Source: Gemmatimonadota bacterium
Lineage (GTDB): Bacteria; Latescibacterota; UBA2968; UBA8231
Direction of reading: 5' to 3'
Assembly: GCA_028875335.1 (NCBI GenBank)
Contig: JAPPEF010000265.1
Location: 1-7,812 of the forward strand
DNA: 7,812 nt
Under the pieces are notes generated by a model. It saw only the letters and a list, made by a program, of their open reading frames with translations, did not search any database and had not been told where the DNA came from. Below, in pieces: positions 1-7,230 of the stretch (the stretch's first letter is position 1; each line of letters begins with the position of its first letter). Both the position numbers and the translations under genes were made by a program.

Positions 1-371
1 TTGGCAATGGAGGCTCGGTGCGCGATCCGTACTTTACACTGCGGCTCTACCACAGTCGCTTCGTCCAGCCGACGGACACGGCGACGCCGAACTTCTGGCG
101 GTGGAAAAACTCCGAGTACGACGCACTCGTCGATCAGATGGGACAGACCGCACCCGACGATCCGCGCTTGGTGGGCCTGTTCAGAGAGGCGCTGGCGATT
201 TGGCTGCGCGAGTTGCCAGCCGTACCCTTGTTGCAATTTTATCACCGCTTGCCACACAACCAAACTTACTGGCGCAACTGGCCCTCGGCGGACAATCCGT
301 ATATCAATACAGCTTACTGGCACCGAACGTGGCTTTTAGTATTGTTGAACCTACAACCAACGCGAGGTTAA
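1..371 (+). CDS. Family 5 extracellular solute-binding protein, C-terminal part (5' end outside window)
   Basis: This is the C-terminal ~122 residues of an ABC-importer solute-binding protein of family 5 (SBP_bac_5, the DppA/OppA type), which captures peptides, oligosaccharides or similar ligands outside the membrane. The frame is open from base 3 (Gly-Asn-Gly-Gly-Ser-Val-Arg-Asp...) to a TAA at 369-371, so the start lies off the left edge; the GTG at 18 is an internal valine, not a start. Identity rests on alignment to the complete paralogue downstream: about 84 of 118 residues match by eye, with an unbroken block of 20 at the left end (SVRDPYFTLRLYHSRFVQPT) and a near-identical tail around NQTYWRNWPS and WLLVLLNLQP. 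The first 10 residues after that 20-residue block differ almost completely, which suggests a variable surface loop. It is probably the upstream member of the same operon. Ligand unknown. Confidence 0.85.
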   Translation, partial: GNGGSVRDPYFTLRLYHSRFVQPTDTATPNFWRWKNSEYDALVDQMGQTAPDDPRLVGLFREALAIWLRELPAVPLLQFYHRLPHNQTYWRNWPSADNPYINTAYWHRTWLLVLLNLQPTRG

Positions 372-430
372 AGGTTTGCTCGCGCTCAATCGGCGCGGCC
401 CTTTCACTCTAAACCGAGGCGAGGTCTAAC

Positions 431-2218
431 ATGAAACGCAGTATCTGCATATTGCTTAGCGCGTGGCTGCTCAGCGGCTGCGGCGATAGCCCCTCCGACC
501 AACAGCCATCGGACGCGGCCGACCAGCCCGAGGACGCCGAGGTCGAGGAATCGGCGCTAATACAGGTCCCGCGCAACCGCACCTTGATCATGGATTGCGC
601 CGAGAGCGGCACGTGCGCCGGGCAGATCAAAGACTACAATACCTTCAACCCCTATCGGCCGGAATCCACCTCGCGCACTGGGTACAATTTCGTTTTCGAG
701 CCGTTGTACTTTTACAATGCCTTTAAGGGCAAACTGATTCCCTGGATCGCCACAGACCACCGCTTCAACGACGCCTATACCGAAGTGGAAATCACCATTC
801 GTCCTGGGGTCCAGTGGAGCGACGGCATGCCGTGGACGGCGCACGACTTGGTTTTTACGATCAACATGCTCAAGGACAACGCACCTTTGTTGTCCTATTC
901 AACCGACATGAAAAACTGGGTCCAAAAGGCCGTGGCCGTCGATAGCCTGACGGCGCGCATAGCCCTGACCGCGCCCAACCCGCGCTTTGTTTTTTCGTAC
1001 TTCGCCCACAACTTCGGCAATGGGGTGCCGATTGTGCCCAAGCACGTGTGGGAAGGGCAGTCGCCAGACACCTTTGAAAACTTCGATCCGCAAAAAGGCT
1101 GGCCCGTGTTTTCCGGGCCGTACAAGCTGGTGCTCTCCACGCCGCAACAGCGCATCTGGGATCTGCGACCGGACTGGTGGGCCGCGGCCACCGGCTTCCA
1201 ATCCCTGCCCAAAGTCGAGCGCATCATCTATCTGCCTTACATGGAGGAGGCCAAGCGCGTCCAAAACCTGATTACCAACCATATTGACACCAGCCTCGAC
1301 CTGCGTCCGCCCAACATCCTGACTGTACTCGACAAAAATTCCAAGGTGACGACTTGGACCGGGCGCGCGCCGCCGTACGGCTACGTCGATTTCTGGCCCA
1401 TCTCTCTCGGCTTCAACAACCTTGAAGCCCCCTTTGCGGATGTCGATGTGCGACGGGCGATCAACTATGCCATCAACCGACAGCAATTAGTGGAAGTGGG
1501 CTGGCAGGGAGCCGGAATTTTTACGCTCCTGCCCTTGCCCGACTACCCGGCCCTTAGGCCGTACTTCAGCGAGGTCGGGGATTTGTTAGAGGAATACGAA
1601 ATAGGCGTCTTTGACCTAGACAAGAGCGCAGCCCTAATGCGGAGCATGGGCTGGCAGCGGTCCGCCGATGGCTATTGGACCAAGGACGGCGAGCCGTTTG
1701 AAATGCTCATCGACATCTACCCGATCTTCCAAGACATAACGCCGGTCTTGGTCGCCCAGCTAGAGCGAGCAGGTTTTGACGCCGACTTCCGCAATACCCC
1801 AGACACATTCACCCGCATATCGCACGGCACGGCACGATCCTTTATCACCGGGCACGCCGGCAGCGTGCGCGATCCGTATTTTACGCTGCGGCTCTACCAC
1901 AGCCGCTTCGTGCAGCCAACCGGCCAGCCCGCCGAGTCCGTCTGGCGCTGGCAGAACGAGGAATTCGACCGGATCGTCGATCAGATGGCGGAAGTCGGGC
2001 CACGCGATCCGCAGCTAGTGCAATTGTATCGCCAAGCCATGGAAATCTGGCTGGCCGAACTGCCGTCGATCCCGCTCTTGCAGTGGTATCACCGCATTCC
2101 GCACAATCAAACCTACTGGCGCAACTGGCCCTCGGAATACAACCCCTATATCAACAGCGCCTATTGGCACCGGGTGTGGCTATTGGTGTTGCTCAATTTG
2201 CAGCCGGTACAAGGGTAA
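431..2218 (+). CDS. Family 5 extracellular solute-binding lipoprotein (complete)
   Basis: A 595-residue lipoprotein receptor for an ABC importer, family 5. The start ATG is preceded by GAGGCGAGG about 8 bases upstream. Residues 1-17 form a lipoprotein signal: basic MKR, hydrophobic core, lipobox LLSGC with Cys17 as the predicted lipid-modified residue. Residues 18-45 are an acidic Pro/Ser/Asp-rich linker. The mature domain begins near 50. The family signature lies at about 121-146 (ITIRPGVQWSDG, then AHDLVFTINM), followed by FSGPYKL and DVRRAINYAINR, both typical of the family. Two cysteines (56 and 62) could form a disulfide. The C-terminus (about 478-595) is highly similar to the preceding partial gene and ends in a conserved hydrophobic run, WLLVLLNLQP. 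At 595 residues it is somewhat longer than the typical ~530-550. The membrane-anchored location is inferred from the lipobox. Substrate is not predictable: family 5 members bind peptides, oligosaccharides, nickel, opines and more. No cognate Dpp-type permease is in the window. Confidence 0.93.
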   Translation: MKRSICILLSAWLLSGCGDSPSDQQPSDAADQPEDAEVEESALIQVPRNRTLIMDCAESGTCAGQIKDYNTFNPYRPESTSRTGYNFVFEPLYFYNAFKGKLIPWIATDHRFNDAYTEVEITIRPGVQWSDGMPWTAHDLVFTINMLKDNAPLLSYSTDMKNWVQKAVAVDSLTARIALTAPNPRFVFSYFAHNFGNGVPIVPKHVWEGQSPDTFENFDPQKGWPVFSGPYKLVLSTPQQRIWDLRPDWWAAATGFQSLPKVERIIYLPYMEEAKRVQNLITNHIDTSLDLRPPNILTVLDKNSKVTTWTGRAPPYGYVDFWPISLGFNNLEAPFADVDVRRAINYAINRQQLVEVGWQGAGIFTLLPLPDYPALRPYFSEVGDLLEEYEIGVFDLDKSAALMRSMGWQRSADGYWTKDGEPFEMLIDIYPIFQDITPVLVAQLERAGFDADFRNTPDTFTRISHGTARSFITGHAGSVRDPYFTLRLYHSRFVQPTGQPAESVWRWQNEEFDRIVDQMAEVGPRDPQLVQLYRQAMEIWLAELPSIPLLQWYHRIPHNQTYWRNWPSEYNPYINSAYWHRVWLLVLLNLQPVQG

Positions 2219-2223
2219 CGCGC

Positions 2224-2230
2224 GAGGAGA
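2224..2230 (+). promoter_or_regulatory. Ribosome binding site for the sugar-binding lipoprotein
   Basis: GAGGAGA sits 5 bases before the ATG at 2236, inside the 17-bp gap after the preceding stop codon. It decides the start: the same frame is open upstream to 2083, but that stretch lies within the preceding receptor gene and lacks a comparable site, and only the ATG at 2236 gives a lipoprotein signal peptide. Confidence 0.75.
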
Positions 2231-2235
2231 TACAC

Positions 2236-3222
2236 ATGAAATTGCGCCGATGGACTATCGCAGCCGTTTTGGGACTAGTCGCCCTAAGCTGCGGCGATCA
2301 GCAGGAAGCTCTTGAAGAGAAAAAACTCAAAATCGCCGGGATCGTCTTTCAGGAGGACCAATTCTTCCGGCTGATCCAGTTTGGGATGCAGGACGCGGCC
2401 GACAAAGCAGGCGTCGAGCTGCTGCTGGCCAATAGCGCGAATAAGCCTGACAAGGAGATTCAGCTAGTCAACACCTATATCGCGCGCGGAGTCGATGCCA
2501 TTGTGATCTCGCCGCTGAGCGCCAAGGCTTCAGCTACAGCCTTACAGCGGGCCAAGGACGCTGGCATCGCGGTGGTGACTTACAATACAACGGTAGAAGG
2601 AGATATTCCCGTCACCTATATCGAGAGCGACCAAGGGGACTTGGGCCGACAGACCGGGCTGGTGGCGCGGCGCTACATCGAAGAGCAGCTAGGAGGGCAA
2701 GCCAAAATCGCGACCCTCGCCTTCAAGTCGCAACTCGCCGAGCAAAGCGACGCGCGCCGCAATGGGTTTGTCGAGGTGGTAGGGCAGTTGCCAGGCGTGG
2801 AATTCGTCGCCGAGCAAGACGCTTGGCTGCCGGAAATGGCGCTCAAGAAAGCTGGGGACATTCTCACGGCCCATCCAGAAATCGACATCATCTGGTCGGC
2901 CAACGAAGGCGGCACCGTCGGGTCGGTAATGGCAGTCAAAAACGCCGGTCGCGAGGGGAAGGTGGTCGTCTTTGGCACCGATGCCAGCCAGCAGCTCGTC
3001 GAGTTCATGCTCGCCGAGGACAACATCTTGCAGGCCCTCACCACCCAGACCCCTTTTGAACTGGGCACAAAGGCCATGGAGCTAGCCGTCGCGGCGCTCA
3101 AAGGGCAGGAGGTCGCGGCCAAAGTAGTAATGGACGGGGTGCTTGTTGCGCGCCAAGACCCGGACGGCGTGCGGGCTTTCGGTGCGCGGCTCGCGGACCT
3201 GATCGCCCTCGGCAATCAGTGA
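2236..3222 (+). CDS. CUT2-type sugar ABC transporter substrate-binding lipoprotein (RbsB/periplasmic binding protein family)
   Basis: A 328-residue receptor of the ribose/galactose-binding family (Peripla_BP_4, type I fold). Residues 1-19 are a lipoprotein signal (MKLRRW, hydrophobic core, then ALSC with Cys19 as the lipidation site; the -3/-2 residues Ala-Leu are slightly off the strict lipobox but fit the broader pattern). The mature protein opens with KIAGIVFQEDQFF (about 32-44), the first strand and the usual aromatic ligand-contact loop. IARGVDAIVISPLS (82-95) is the classic family motif. By analogy with RbsB, Arg175 in ARRNGF, Asn223 in SANEGG and Asp249 in VFGTDA are the expected polar sugar contacts (inference from alignment by eye). 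Length fits the family (~300-330). It lies 17 bp after the family 5 receptor and overlaps the ATPase gene by 4 bp. The actual sugar is not identifiable; rhamnose, ribose, xylose and inositol receptors look alike at this level. Confidence 0.93.
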   Translation: MKLRRWTIAAVLGLVALSCGDQQEALEEKKLKIAGIVFQEDQFFRLIQFGMQDAADKAGVELLLANSANKPDKEIQLVNTYIARGVDAIVISPLSAKASATALQRAKDAGIAVVTYNTTVEGDIPVTYIESDQGDLGRQTGLVARRYIEEQLGGQAKIATLAFKSQLAEQSDARRNGFVEVVGQLPGVEFVAEQDAWLPEMALKKAGDILTAHPEIDIIWSANEGGTVGSVMAVKNAGREGKVVVFGTDASQQLVEFMLAEDNILQALTTQTPFELGTKAMELAVAALKGQEVAAKVVMDGVLVARQDPDGVRAFGARLADLIALGNQ

Positions 3223-4715
3223 GTTCCTTCAAACTAGCAGTTGAAGACCTCGGCAAGGACTACCCAGGAACGGTGGCGCTCGACGGGGTTTCGGTGGGGT
3301 TTGCCCCCGGCGAGGTCCACGCGCTGATCGGCAAAAACGGCGCGGGCAAAAGCACGCTGGTCAAAATCCTAGCCGGATCGGTCGCCCCAAGCAGGGGGCG
3401 AATCCTCTGCGATGGAATGCCAGTCGCGCTGCGCTCGCCGCAGGACGCCTTTGACTATGGCATTGCCATGGTCTATCAGGAACTGAGCTTGGTGCCAGGG
3501 CTGACGGTGGCCGAGAATATCCTGCTCGGCCGGACGCCGAAGCGGCGCGGACTTATCGACTGGGCAGCAACCTACGCACGGGCCGAGGAGGTTCTAGCGA
3601 GGCTAGGAGTCGCCATCGACATCCGAGCGCGCACCGGCGACTTGGGGGTGGCGCAGCAGCAGATCGTCGAGATCGCCAAGGCCATGTCCTTTGACCCGGC
3701 CGTGCTCATCCTCGACGAGCCGACCTCGGCACTGGCGACGCACGAGACTGCACAGCTCTTCCGCGTGGTCAAAGGGCTAGCGGCAGCGGGCGTGGCAATC
3801 ATCTACATCTCTCACCGCTTACAGGAATTGCACTCTATCGCCGACCGAGTTACGGTGCTGCGCGACGGGCATCACATCGGCACGGTGGCGATGCGGGATA
3901 CGAGCATCGCGGAGATCGTGCAAATGATGTTCGGCGAAATCGCGCAGCAGGAGCGGCCGGATGATTTGCAGCCGGGTGCGACTCCAGTGCTGGAGGTGCA
4001 GGGCCTGTCGCGCGGGGACGCCTTCGCCGATGTGAGCTTCGCGCTCTACGAGGGCGAAATCCTCGGCATTGCCGGGATGCTGGGCGCGGGCCGCACCGAA
4101 CTGCTGCGCGCCCTCTTCGGCGCAGACGCCTGCGACCGCGGGCAAGTCTTGGTCCAAGGCCAGCGCGTAGCAGCGCCAACTCCCCCGAAAATGAAAGCCC
4201 AAGGCTTGGCCTTTACCCCTGAAAACCGCAAGGAAGAAGCCCTGATCCAAGCGCATAGCATCCGCGCCAATATGTGCTTAGCGAGCATGGGCCGGATCGC
4301 CCGCCGGGGGTACATCACCCGCGTAGAGGAGCAGGCCGTAGTGGACGCACTAGTCACCCAACTCGAAATCAAGGTCGCCGACACCGAGGCCCCAGTCTCG
4401 GCGCTGAGCGGCGGCAATCAGCAAAAGGTGGTGTTGGGCAATTGGCTGGGCAATCGTCCGCGAGTCATCCTCTTCGACGAGCCGACGCGCGGCGTAGACG
4501 TACAGGCCAAGCAGCAGATTTTCGAAGCTATGTGGGATTTGAGCCGTCAGGGCATTGCCTCGCTTTTTGTATCGACCGAGTTGGAAGAATTGGTCGAAGT
4601 CTGCCATCGGATTTTAATCATGCGCGAGGGGCGGATCGAAGGCCAAGTGCGGCCCGGAGAAATCAGCGCCGACGAGCTGGCGCTGCGCTGCATGGGGGCG
4701 ACTCGCAATGCGTGA
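3219..4715 (+). CDS. CUT2-type sugar ABC transporter ATP-binding protein (RbsA/MglA family)
   Basis: A 498-residue tandem ATPase that energises monosaccharide import on the cytoplasmic face. The GTG start lies in a GTGA overlap with the preceding stop and has no strong ribosome binding site, which points to translational coupling. Domain 1: Walker A GKNGAGKST (38-46), Q-loop YQELS (86-90), signature LGVAQQQ (142-148), Walker B VLILDE (162-167), H-loop His199 in ISHRL. Domain 2: Walker A GMLGAGRTE (286-294) with Arg292 in place of the lysine, signature LSGGNQQ (396-402), Walker B VILFDE (416-421), and STELEE (452-457) where the H-loop histidine would be. The degenerate second Walker A and missing second histidine are normal for RbsA/MglA. 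The first signature is further weakened because its usual serine is Gly143. The consequence is one competent ATP site (Walker A of domain 1 with LSGGN of domain 2) and one degenerate site. Length matches the family (~500). Confidence 0.96.
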   Translation: MSSFKLAVEDLGKDYPGTVALDGVSVGFAPGEVHALIGKNGAGKSTLVKILAGSVAPSRGRILCDGMPVALRSPQDAFDYGIAMVYQELSLVPGLTVAENILLGRTPKRRGLIDWAATYARAEEVLARLGVAIDIRARTGDLGVAQQQIVEIAKAMSFDPAVLILDEPTSALATHETAQLFRVVKGLAAAGVAIIYISHRLQELHSIADRVTVLRDGHHIGTVAMRDTSIAEIVQMMFGEIAQQERPDDLQPGATPVLEVQGLSRGDAFADVSFALYEGEILGIAGMLGAGRTELLRALFGADACDRGQVLVQGQRVAAPTPPKMKAQGLAFTPENRKEEALIQAHSIRANMCLASMGRIARRGYITRVEEQAVVDALVTQLEIKVADTEAPVSALSGGNQQKVVLGNWLGNRPRVILFDEPTRGVDVQAKQQIFEAMWDLSRQGIASLFVSTELEELVEVCHRILIMREGRIEGQVRPGEISADELALRCMGATRNA

Positions 4716-5661
4716 ACAGCTCTTGGCATGGGTGAAACGCTCTATTATGGAGATCATTCTCTTCGTCCTCTGCGCGATTTTGGCGTTTGAGGCCGAAGGG
4801 TTTTTCTCCGTTGACAATCTGCTCAACGTGCTGCGCAACGTGTCCATGCAGGGCATTATCGCCTTTGGCATGACGATGGTCATCATCTCCGGCGAGATCG
4901 ACCTGAGCGTGGGGTCGGCGGTGGCCTTTGCCGGCTGCTTGACCGCCTATTTGACGCAGCACTTGGCCGGAGCTGGGTTAGCGGTAGAATTAGCGGTGCC
5001 CACAGCCATGCTAGCGGCCTTGCTAGTCGGCCTAAGCGTCGGTGCCCTGAGCGGATTCATCCGCGTGCGCTTCGGGGTGCCGACCTTTATCATCACCTTG
5101 GCGTGGATGACGGTCTTGACCGGCTCGGCGCAACTCATCACTGGGGGATTTCCGCTGACGCCTTTTCCCGAGTGGTACAATTTCTTGGGCGGCGGTTATC
5201 TCCTCGGAGTGCCCTTTCCAGCGCTGGTTTTCGCGCTGGTCTTTTTGACGACGCATTTCCTGATGGGCTATACCACGCTGGGGCGCTCGATCTACGCGGT
5301 GGGCGGCAATGCCGAGGCCGCGCGATTGAGCGGCATTGAGGTCGGCAAGATCAAGATCACCGTCATGGCGATTGTCGCCTTCTTGGCAGCGCTAGCCGGC
5401 ATCATGCAGTCGGCTGAGATCATGTCCGGCGCGGCGACGACGGCTAGAGGATGGGAGCTAGACGTGATCGCCGCGGTCATCATTGGCGGCACCAGCTTGA
5501 TGGGTGGTGAGGGTCAGATACGCGGCACCCTGATCGGCGTAGTGTTCTTGGGCATCTTAGTCAACGGTATGACGCTGATGAACATCAGCGAATACTGGCA
5601 GCTCGTGGTGCGGGGGGCGTTGATCTTGAGTGCGGTGCTGATTAACCGAGCGCATCAATAG
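4708..5661 (+). CDS. CUT2-type sugar ABC transporter permease (RbsC/MglC, BPD_transp_2 family)
   Basis: A 317-residue inner-membrane permease that should dimerise to form the sugar channel. The ATG at 4708 overlaps the ATPase gene by 8 bp in another frame; a G-rich stretch at about 4694-4698 may serve as a weak ribosome binding site. Hydrophobic segments are visible at roughly 14-30, 46-61, 95-117, 124-142, 168-186, 215-234, 252-264, 272-291 and 297-313, consistent with 8-10 membrane passes. Family motifs are clear: GEIDLSVGS (62-70), the cytoplasmic loop GRSIYAVGGNAEAARLSGI (192-210) that docks on the ATPase, and IIGGTSLMGGEGQIRGT (258-274). Length is as expected. It is the only permease in the cluster, so a homodimer is inferred. 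It is the last gene before the terminator. Confidence 0.95.
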   Translation: MREQLLAWVKRSIMEIILFVLCAILAFEAEGFFSVDNLLNVLRNVSMQGIIAFGMTMVIISGEIDLSVGSAVAFAGCLTAYLTQHLAGAGLAVELAVPTAMLAALLVGLSVGALSGFIRVRFGVPTFIITLAWMTVLTGSAQLITGGFPLTPFPEWYNFLGGGYLLGVPFPALVFALVFLTTHFLMGYTTLGRSIYAVGGNAEAARLSGIEVGKIKITVMAIVAFLAALAGIMQSAEIMSGAATTARGWELDVIAAVIIGGTSLMGGEGQIRGTLIGVVFLGILVNGMTLMNISEYWQLVVRGALILSAVLINRAHQ

Positions 5662-5675
5662 GCAGCCAATAGAGA

Positions 5676-5705
5676 CGGGGGTTGTGCTCCCGCCTTCTTT
5701 TTTTT
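5676..5705 (+). terminator. Rho-independent terminator of the transport operon
   Basis: A 7-bp hairpin (CGGGGGT at 5676-5682 pairing with GCTCCCG at 5686-5692, loop TGT, two G-T pairs) is followed by CCTTC and eight T residues (5698-5705). It starts 14 bp after the permease stop. On the opposite strand the hairpin is not followed by a T run, so it should stop only the + strand transcript. The T run reaches the first base of the stop codon of the convergent esterase gene. Confidence 0.8.
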
Positions 5706-7087
5706 CACACGATCTCCACCCCCCAGAAGCCCAACATCGGCAAAAAACGCTCCATATCCGCCGGCACGGTCGCCGGATCCTTGCCGTAGCCGCCGTGGAC
5801 TCTAGCCGCCCCTTGCAAGGGCCGCTCCAAGATCAACTCGACGCGATGGTCCTGTGGATAGCTAACTGACGAGATCGGCACCTCGCCGGCCTCATCCTCG
5901 ACCCGGAAGCTGTTGGCCTCTAAGTCGATGCTATCCATCCGGCTCTTGACGGCTGTAAACTCCAGCTCGCCGCGGTCCTCTCGCCGCCGGGCCACCGCCA
6001 AATCCGGTGCCTGCCAAGCTACTGCTTGACCATAGACCAACCCCAAAGCCGCCTGCGCCAACCGCTCCCCCAAGAGCATATTGCCAGCGGGACTGGTGTG
6101 GATCTGATCCGCAAGCGGCAAGTCGAGCGCCGGCACCACACCTATGCCCGGCATTTGCCGCGCCACCTGCCGCTGCGCCTCGCGCACTTGGCTCCAGCGC
6201 CGATCAGCATCCGAGTCTGCGGGTTGGTACACGCGGTTTAGCTGCACGGTGAGCACTGGCAACTCCGCGTCTGCAAGGGCCTCCCGCCAAGCGGCGACCG
6301 CTCGCTGGAACCGCTCCGCGTAACTAGTCGCGTCCGCGTCGGTTCCTGTATCGCTTTCCCCCTGGTACCACACAATCCCCCGAACCTTTCCCCCGACCTT
6401 CTCCACGCACTGCACCATATTGTCAAACAAATCCGCTGCCCCAGGCTCGCCGGGATTCCACCGAGTGAGCGGAGAGCCTCCCAACGATGTCTGCACCAAG
6501 CCCACCGGGTGCGAGAGCGTCCTTTTGAGCGTGCGCCCAAATTGCAGGTAGGGCGAATGCCCTGGGTTGGCGGCCTCGCGGTTCACCGCGTGTTGGGTAT
6601 CCGTCGATTCGTTCATCGGATGCGCTGCCAGCGCCCATTGCTCGCTATTCCTAAACAGATGCACTCCCAACTCCGCTGGATCCTCGTACGGCCCACGCCC
6701 ATATCCAGCCGAATTGCTCTGCCCGGCAATCACCCACAAATCGCCTATGCCCAAAAAGTGCCGCATATCTCCCCTCGGCGACCACTCTCCAGCCAGATTC
6801 TCCGCCGTCCGCAACCGCGTCTCCAGCCGATAAAGCCCGCCCGCCGGTATGTGTTCCAAAGCGCCCTTCCAAGTACCATCTTCCTCTGTTGGCACAACCT
6901 GCCAGTCCAAACCAGCCGCAACAGCTACCCCTGTATCCTCCCACACCAAGCGCACCTCCACTTGTCCAGGAGTCTCGAACTTCCACTTCCCCTCCAACTC
7001 AATCCTCCCCTGTCCGCGCTCGTCCTGCTGCACGATCTGCCAATCTGACGGCCCTTGCTCGATAACTACACCAATCTGCTCTTCCAT
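5705..7087 (-). CDS. SGNH-fold carbohydrate esterase, sialate O-acetylesterase (SASA/DUF303) family
   Basis: A 460-residue protein predicted to remove O-acetyl groups from a sugar or glycan. Residues 1 to ~113 look like an all-beta N-terminal domain (GRIELEGKWKFE, VEVRLVW, YRLETRLRTAE). The SASA catalytic domain spans about 114-355: GDLWVIAGQSNSAGYG (115-130) holds nucleophile Ser124; SLGGSPLTRW (201-210) supplies the oxyanion glycine; VWYQGESD (239-246) is the family's hallmark block; DQIH (327-330) supplies Asp327 and His330. A short beta-rich domain (about 360-460) closes the protein. The start ATG has GAGGA 5 bases upstream. Unlike many relatives there is no signal peptide, so a cytoplasmic location is inferred. 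It converges on the sugar importer with only 43 bp between the stops, which suggests but does not prove a shared pathway. The true substrate (sialic acid, xylan fragment or other acetylated sugar) cannot be told. Confidence 0.88.
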   Translation of the reverse strand: MEEQIGVVIEQGPSDWQIVQQDERGQGRIELEGKWKFETPGQVEVRLVWEDTGVAVAAGLDWQVVPTEEDGTWKGALEHIPAGGLYRLETRLRTAENLAGEWSPRGDMRHFLGIGDLWVIAGQSNSAGYGRGPYEDPAELGVHLFRNSEQWALAAHPMNESTDTQHAVNREAANPGHSPYLQFGRTLKRTLSHPVGLVQTSLGGSPLTRWNPGEPGAADLFDNMVQCVEKVGGKVRGIVWYQGESDTGTDADATSYAERFQRAVAAWREALADAELPVLTVQLNRVYQPADSDADRRWSQVREAQRQVARQMPGIGVVPALDLPLADQIHTSPAGNMLLGERLAQAALGLVYGQAVAWQAPDLAVARRREDRGELEFTAVKSRMDSIDLEANSFRVEDEAGEVPISSVSYPQDHRVELILERPLQGAARVHGGYGKDPATVPADMERFLPMLGFWGVEIV

Positions 7088-7092
7088 TTTAT

Positions 7093-7097
7093 TCCTC
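7093..7097 (-). promoter_or_regulatory. Ribosome binding site for the SASA esterase
   Basis: On the - strand GAGGA lies 5 bases before the ATG at 7087-7085, supporting that start. I see no convincing -35/-10 promoter pair in the ~60 bases further upstream. Confidence 0.7.
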
Positions 7098-7122
7098 GTT
7101 TCGTCAGGGGAGCGGATCGAAA

Positions 7123-7230
7123 CTAAATCAAATCATCTACTGTGAGGTTGAGCGTCGTCGCGATGCGCTTCATTGCTTTGATCGATCCGGGTTTCTCAAG
7201 CAAAAAGTAAAGGGAGAATACCACTACGCT
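7123..7230 (-). pseudogene. Remnant of an XRE-type helix-turn-helix regulator (C-terminal end only)
   Basis: After an in-frame TAA at 7231-7233, the - strand reads through about 35 codons to a TAG at 7123-7125. The peptide contains LLEKPGSIKAMKRIA followed by TTLNLTVDDLI. This fits the end of an XRE/Cro-C1 helix-turn-helix domain, where a proline-containing turn and a final helix of the pattern K-x-I-A-x-x-L-x-(V/L)-x-(V/L)-D-(D/E)-L-(I/L) are characteristic. The N-terminal recognition part is absent, no ATG precedes the piece and no ribosome binding site is seen, so it is read as a dead fragment. The match is short; a chance resemblance, or a tiny ORF from the GTG at 7224, cannot be excluded. 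Confidence 0.45.

Noticed and set aside
372..430. Possible promoter or terminator between the two family 5 receptor genes
   Set aside because: The 59-bp gap holds a ribosome binding site but no T-tailed hairpin and no convincing -35/-10 pair.
899..1486. Open frame of 195 codons on the - strand
   Set aside because: Antisense to the clearly coding family 5 receptor; the translation is low-complexity, Arg/Gly-rich and matches no family, as expected for a shadow frame in GC-rich DNA.
2083..2235. 51-codon upstream extension of the sugar-binding protein
   Set aside because: It lies inside the preceding receptor gene in another frame, would bury the lipoprotein signal internally, and the ATG at 2236 has a good GAGGAGA site.
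2673..3215. Open frame of 180 codons on the - strand
   Set aside because: Antisense to the sugar-binding protein; Ser/Ala/Pro-rich composition without motifs.
3819..4256. Open frame of 145 codons on the - strand
   Set aside because: Antisense to the ATPase, whose motifs are continuous through this stretch.
6509..7048. Open frame of 179 codons on the + strand
   Set aside because: Opposite the esterase gene, whose catalytic motifs and ribosome binding site are clear; the + frame is Pro/Arg/Leu-rich with no recognisable domain.
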